Under the pieces are notes generated by a model that was not told the DNA's origin, searched no databases, and saw only the letters and a program-made list of their open reading frames with translations. Below are positions 60,413 to 64,000 of a stretch of DNA of 64,000 nt, piece after piece. Position 1 is the stretch's first letter; each line of letters starts with the position of its first letter. Location of the stretch: contig NZ_LMEC01000011.1 in assembly GCF_001425265.1 (NCBI RefSeq), positions 816,412-880,411 of the forward strand, in the 5' to 3' direction. The stretch comes from Massilia sp. Root418. GTDB taxonomy: Bacteria > Pseudomonadota > Gammaproteobacteria > Burkholderiales > Burkholderiaceae_D. The position numbers and the translations under genes were made by a program.

Positions 60413-61426
60413 ATGAATAGCGTACAAATGAGCATCTATGTGCTGGGAGTGCTGATCTTCCTGGCGCTGGTGTTTGACTTCATGAATGGCTTCCACGACG
60501 CGGCGAACGCGATCGCCACCGTGGTCTCGACCGGCGTGCTCAAGCCGCAGACCGCCGTCGCCATGGCCGCCTGCTTCAATTTCATCGCCATCTTCGTGTT
60601 CCACCAGCTGACCGTGGCCGCCACGGTGGGCAAGGGCACCATCGACCCCGCTGTGGTGGACCAGTACGTCATCTTCGGCGCGCTGATGGGCGCCATCGTG
60701 TGGAACCTGGTCACCTGGTACTACGGCATTCCGTCCTCGTCCTCGCACGCGCTGATCGGCGGCCTGGTGGGCGCGGCGGTGGCCAAGTCCGGCACCGGCG
60801 CGCTGGTATCGGCCGGCCTGATCAAGACCGTGATGTTCATCGTGCTGTCGCCGCTGCTGGGCTTCATCTTCGGTTCGCTGATGATGCTGCTGGTGTCGTG
60901 GATCTTCGTGCGCACCACGCCGCGCAAGGTCGACACCTGGTTCCGCCGCCTGCAGCTGGCTTCGGCCGCGGCGTACTCGCTGGGCCACGGCGGCAATGAC
61001 GCGCAAAAAACCATCGGCATCATCTGGATGCTGCTGATCGCGGCCGGCTACTCGGCTTCGACCGACGCCTCGCCGCCGCTGTGGGTGATCGTGTCCTGCT
61101 ACACGGCGATCAGCTTCGGCACGCTGTTCGGCGGCTGGCGCATCGTCAAGACCATGGGCCAGAAAATCACCAAGCTGAAACCGGTGGGCGGCTTCTGCGC
61201 CGAAACCGGCGGCGCCATCACCTTGTTTACCGCCACCGCCCTGGGCGTGCCGGTGTCCACCACCCACACCATCACCGGCGCCATTGTCGGCGTGGGCTCG
61301 GCACAGAAGATGTCCGCCGTGCGCTGGGGCGTGGCCGGCAACATCGTCTGGGCCTGGATCTTCACCATCCCCGCTTCGGCCTTCGTGGCGGCGATCTCCT
61401 GGTGGATCGGCAAGCACATCCTGTAA
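60413..61426 (+). CDS. pit: Inorganic phosphate transporter, Pit family
   Basis: A 337-residue inner-membrane permease with about ten hydrophobic helices. The two Pit signature repeats are visible as GFHDAANAIATVVSTGVL near the N-terminus and GHGGNDAQKTIGI in the second half. It carries out proton-coupled uptake of metal-phosphate complexes. Shorter than E. coli PitA (499 residues), but typical for the DUF47-paired type. Met24 of the open frame (60413) is chosen as start, in line with homologue length. Confidence 0.95.
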   Translation: MNSVQMSIYVLGVLIFLALVFDFMNGFHDAANAIATVVSTGVLKPQTAVAMAACFNFIAIFVFHQLTVAATVGKGTIDPAVVDQYVIFGALMGAIVWNLVTWYYGIPSSSSHALIGGLVGAAVAKSGTGALVSAGLIKTVMFIVLSPLLGFIFGSLMMLLVSWIFVRTTPRKVDTWFRRLQLASAAAYSLGHGGNDAQKTIGIIWMLLIAAGYSASTDASPPLWVIVSCYTAISFGTLFGGWRIVKTMGQKITKLKPVGGFCAETGGAITLFTATALGVPVSTTHTITGAIVGVGSAQKMSAVRWGVAGNIVWAWIFTIPASAFVAAISWWIGKHIL

Positions 61427-61451
61427 GCCTGCCCTGGAAGACGCGCAGCGC

Positions 61452-61488
61452 ATGCCGCCCGGTGTGCACTGGGCGGCATTTTTTTTTG
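61452..61488 (+). terminator. Rho-independent terminator after pit
   Basis: ATGCCGCCCGGTG pairs with the complementary CACTGGGCGGCAT arm, followed by nine T. Confidence 0.9.
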
Positions 61489-61498
61489 TTCTTTCGAT

Positions 61499-61883
61499 AA
61501 GGAGGGCCGGCCTTGCGGCGCCCGGCCGCTACCAGGCGTGCGCCTACAGCGGCGGCACCGGGGCGGCGGCACCTGGCCGCTACTGCGTGCAATTCGATGC
61601 CGGCGCCGGGCCCGACGCGTGCGCGGCGCCGGCCGATCCCACGGCGCTCAGGCTGGCGCCGCTGCGGACGTCGGGCGTGACCCTGCTGGTGGAAGGCGCT
61701 GCCGTGACCGCATGCCAGGCCGCCTGGCTGTCGCGGCACCTGGTCTTCCGGCCCGGATCGGCGTCGCCGTTTTCATCGGCCAGCGGCACGCTGCCGCTGG
61801 CCATCAGCCCGGACAACGTGGCCGGCCTGGAGCGCAGCGCAGGCACTGCGGCCGCCGGCCCGTTCGCGGCCCGCTGCCAGTAG
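61499..61883 (+). other. Start-less open frame, possible gene remnant
   Basis: After the pit terminator an open frame ends at TAG 61881-61883 and has the G/C third-position bias of real genes here. The translation is Ala/Gly-rich with several Cys and matches nothing I know. No ATG, GTG or TTG lies in frame near an AAGGAGGG sequence at about 61500. It may be a degraded gene, a gene with an unusual start, or chance in GC-rich DNA. Confidence 0.3.
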
Positions 61884-61957
61884 CGGGGCGCCACCCGGGC
61901 CGGCGGTTGGGCGCAGCAGCGGCCGGCCATGCGGCCTGCGGCTGCTAAAATACGGCC

Positions 61958-62950
61958 ATGTCCTCCATCCTCGCTCCGCTGCGCCGCCTCCGGCCCGACA
62001 ACTTCACGCTTGCCCTGCTGCTCACGGTAGCCATCGCCAGCCTCCTGCCTGCCACCGGCCGCGTGGCCGGGGGCTTCGGCGCCGTCACCACGGCCGCCAT
62101 CGCCGCGCTGTTCTTCTTCCACGGTGCCAAGCTGCCGCGCGAAGCCATCGTGGCCGGCATGACGCATTGGCGCCTGCACCTGCTGGTGCTGTGCTGCACC
62201 TTCGTGCTGTTCCCGCTGCTGGGCCTGCTGCTCAAGCCGCTGGCGATGACCATGCTCACGCCCGACCTCTACATCGGCATGCTGTTCCTGTGCATGCTGC
62301 CGTCCACGGTGCAGTCGTCGATCGCCTTCACCGCGGTCGGGCGCGGCAACGTGGCCGCCGCCGTGTGCAGCGCGTCGGCCTCCAATTTCCTTGGCATCTT
62401 TCTCACGCCATTGCTGGTGAGTGCGCTGGTGGTGCATGGCCCGGCGGGCAAGTCGTCCATGGACGCGGTGCTGTCCATCGTGCTGCAGTTGCTGCTGCCT
62501 TTCATTGCCGGGCAGTGCATGCGGGGCTGGATAGGCGGCTGGGTGGACCGCCACAAGCCCATGCTCAAGTACGTCGACCAGGGCTCCATCCTGCTGGTGG
62601 TGTACACCGCCTTCAGCCGCTCCGTCAACGAAGGGCTGTGGCTGAAGGTGGGGGCGCCATCGCTGCTGGCGCTGACGCTGCTGTGCTGCGTGCTGCTGGC
62701 CGTGGTGCTGGCCCTGACGGGGTGGATCAGCCGCCGCCTGGGCTTTTGCAAGGAAGACCAGGTGACCATCGTGTTCTGCGGCTCCAAGAAAAGCCTGGCC
62801 AGCGGCGTGCCCATGGCTAAGGTGCTGTTCGCCACGTCCTCGCTGGGCGTGGTGATCCTGCCGCTGATGCTGTTCCACCAGATCCAGCTGATGGTGTGCG
62901 CGGTGCTGGCGCAGCGCTTCGCCAGCCGCGCGGAACAGGCCGCGCCGTGA
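61958..62950 (+). CDS. yfeH: SBF-like (bile acid:sodium symporter family) transporter, YfeH type
   Basis: A 330-residue inner-membrane protein with about ten helices, of the SBF-like branch that includes E. coli YfeH and human SLC10A7. Recognisable are FFFHGAKLPRE, the LPSTVQSSIAFT segment and FCGSKKSLASGVPMAK in the second half, corresponding to the ion-binding crossover regions. The substrate is unknown. It overlaps the next gene by GTGA. Confidence 0.9.
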   Translation: MSSILAPLRRLRPDNFTLALLLTVAIASLLPATGRVAGGFGAVTTAAIAALFFFHGAKLPREAIVAGMTHWRLHLLVLCCTFVLFPLLGLLLKPLAMTMLTPDLYIGMLFLCMLPSTVQSSIAFTAVGRGNVAAAVCSASASNFLGIFLTPLLVSALVVHGPAGKSSMDAVLSIVLQLLLPFIAGQCMRGWIGGWVDRHKPMLKYVDQGSILLVVYTAFSRSVNEGLWLKVGAPSLLALTLLCCVLLAVVLALTGWISRRLGFCKEDQVTIVFCGSKKSLASGVPMAKVLFATSSLGVVILPLMLFHQIQLMVCAVLAQRFASRAEQAAP

Positions 62951-63468
62951 GCGGGACGGCCGGCGGCGGGGCGATGCGCGGGGCACTGCAGGTGCACGCT
63001 GCCGATCCGGGATCGCCGGAGGCGCTGCTGCTGATGGCGGAGCTGTCGGCCGTGCTGGCCGCCATCACCGGCGACAGCGGGCAGTCGTCCTTCGACGCGG
63101 ACGATGTGCGCGGCCCGCTGGCGCGCTTTGCCGTGGCGCGCAACGGGCACGGCGAGGCGGTGGGCTGCGGCGCGTTCCGGCCGCTGGAACAGGGCGTGGC
63201 GGAAGTGAAGCGCATGTATGCGCGGCACGGCCATGGCGGCCAGGGCGGCGAGGGCGGTGACTGCGCCGGCGGGGGCATCGGCAGCGCGGTGCTGGCCTTC
63301 CTGGAACAGGAAGCCGCAGCGCTGGGCTACCAGGCGCTGCGGCTGTCGACGCGCCGCGTCAACACGCGGGCGGTGGCGTTCTATGCGGCGCGCGGCTACC
63401 GCGTCATTCCCAACTTCGGCCGCTACGCCGTCAAGCCCGAGTCCATCTGCTTTGAGAAGCGGCTGTAA
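62947..63468 (+). CDS. GNAT family N-acetyltransferase
   Basis: A 173-residue acetyltransferase of the GNAT fold. Acceptor-side strands contain EAVGCGAFRPLE and AEVKRMYARHG; an acetyl-CoA loop is expected near GGGIGSAVLAFLEQ, followed by ALRLSTRRVNTRAVAFYAARGY, the typical last helix and strand. A Gly-rich insertion interrupts the acetyl-CoA loop. GTG at 62947 overlaps the transporter stop; an ATG at 62974 is an alternative start. Substrate unknown. Confidence 0.9.
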   Translation: MSGTAGGGAMRGALQVHAADPGSPEALLLMAELSAVLAAITGDSGQSSFDADDVRGPLARFAVARNGHGEAVGCGAFRPLEQGVAEVKRMYARHGHGGQGGEGGDCAGGGIGSAVLAFLEQEAAALGYQALRLSTRRVNTRAVAFYAARGYRVIPNFGRYAVKPESICFEKRL

Positions 63469-63483
63469 CCCGGGCCCGCGCCA

Positions 63484-63999
63484 TCAGTTGATGGTGATGT
63501 TGCCTATAGAGGTAGTGCCGCCTGGCGTGACGACCGTCACGGTCAGCTTGCCCTTCGACGTCTGCGTCGGGCAGCCAACAGTGATCAGATAGGACGGGGG
63601 AATAATGTTGCCACCGACCGGGCGCACGACGTTCGGGATTTTGATGGTGCTGGGTGAGGCAGGGGCGCCGCTAGCGCCGAATAAGGCAGTCATGGATACG
63701 ACCGTCCCGGCAGGCATGATGTTGCCCACAACGTCTTTTACGGTGACCATGATGTCGGCGGTCAGGTTAGCGTTGCACTCTGGGGCGGCCGGCGAAAACA
63801 CGATGTTCGCGTTACTGCCAGAGAAGATCTCACCGAGCTGAGCCGAGATATATTGCACTTGCGGGCTGAATGTTGCGGGTGAACGTAACACGCCGTTGTA
63901 CACGCCATCGCCCGGCGAGCTGCAGCGACTGTTGGTATTGGGGCCGATACACCTCTCGCCTGGCGACCACGCGTGGTTCTCGTCGTCGTCGCGGTAGAT
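63484..63999 (-). CDS. Probable secreted Ig-like domain protein, C-terminal part
   Basis: The last 171 residues of a protein that continues beyond the right edge. The visible part has a Cys-containing Asp/Ser/Pro-rich segment (DDDENHAWSPGERC) and then beta-rich, Thr/Val/Ile-rich sequence of the bacterial Ig-like (invasin/Big) type, ending in GNITIN. Two further Cys (in AAPECN and VGCPT) may form a disulfide, which would fit an exported protein. Codon use is less GC-biased than its neighbours. Surface or adhesin-like function is inference. Confidence 0.65.
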   Translation of the reverse strand: MYRDDDENHAWSPGERCIGPNTNSRCSSPGDGVYNGVLRSPATFSPQVQYISAQLGEIFSGSNANIVFSPAAPECNANLTADIMVTVKDVVGNIMPAGTVVSMTALFGASGAPASPSTIKIPNVVRPVGGNIIPPSYLITVGCPTQTSKGKLTVTVVTPGGTTSIGNITIN

Positions 64000-64000
64000 G

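Overview
The window reads as a chromosomal segment of a GC-rich betaproteobacterium, most likely Oxalobacteraceae (Massilia, Duganella or Janthinobacterium group). The evidence is the conserved Burkholderiales gene order leuC-entericidin-leuD-leuB-asd-fimV-truA-trpF-trpB-trpA-accD-folC-dedD-cvpA-purF-metZ, the rpsF-priB-rpsR-rplI-dnaB block, and G/C-biased third codon positions. No tRNA, rRNA, CRISPR array or complete insertion sequence was seen. The genus is inferred, not shown.

Left end, 1-3.8 kb: accessory DNA. It opens with a phage spanin pair (end of an Rz-like protein plus an Rz1-like lipoprotein). Two lower-GC unknown genes follow (431-1252 and 2754-3512, both minus). Between them is a divergent pair, an SRAP/YedK DNA-protein crosslink protein and an unknown 225-residue protein, sharing one perfect LexA box. 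The window also encodes LexA itself (54738-55394), with its own LexA box. This end is probably the right edge of a prophage or island.

3.8-11.7 kb: two intact DUF29 genes and one decayed DUF29 remnant surround fdhD and an HDOD gene. Then come free methionine-R-sulfoxide reductase and two overlapping sensor/regulator genes (REC-histidine kinase, then a multi-PAS kinase with two receiver domains).

11.7-19.4 kb: a DNA-repair block. A RecQ-type helicase is followed by the overlapping ligase-associated set: metallo-beta-lactamase exonuclease, ATP-dependent DNA ligase, Lhr-type helicase and PdeM phosphoesterase. A KGG-motif stress protein follows.

20.0-24.7 kb: a Fur-box-led cassette for extracytoplasmic redox chemistry, presumably tied to iron: PepSY membrane protein, DUF2271 protein with a flavinylation motif, DUF4198 protein, ApbE flavin transferase and a membrane-anchored flavodoxin/FNR reductase. 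A large TonB-dependent receptor follows at 25.1-28.0 kb.

28.0-32.4 kb (minus): a Fur-box-led hemP-unknown-DUF2325 operon, an FNR/CRP-family regulator without the full iron-sulfur cysteine set, a NarL-type response regulator, and a universal stress protein preceded by a perfect FNR-type site. cheZ-cheA follow on the plus strand.

35.7-64.0 kb: mostly housekeeping genes for leucine, aspartate-semialdehyde, tryptophan, fatty-acid, folate, purine and sulfur-amino-acid metabolism. These are followed by a GST, lexA, an Rpn/DUF4351 gene, the ribosomal protein-priB-dnaB block, a DUF47-pit phosphate pair, a YfeH-type transporter, a GNAT acetyltransferase and the C-terminal part of a probable secreted Ig-like protein running off the right edge. 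GC-rich REP-like repeats sit in three intergenic gaps between truA and folC.
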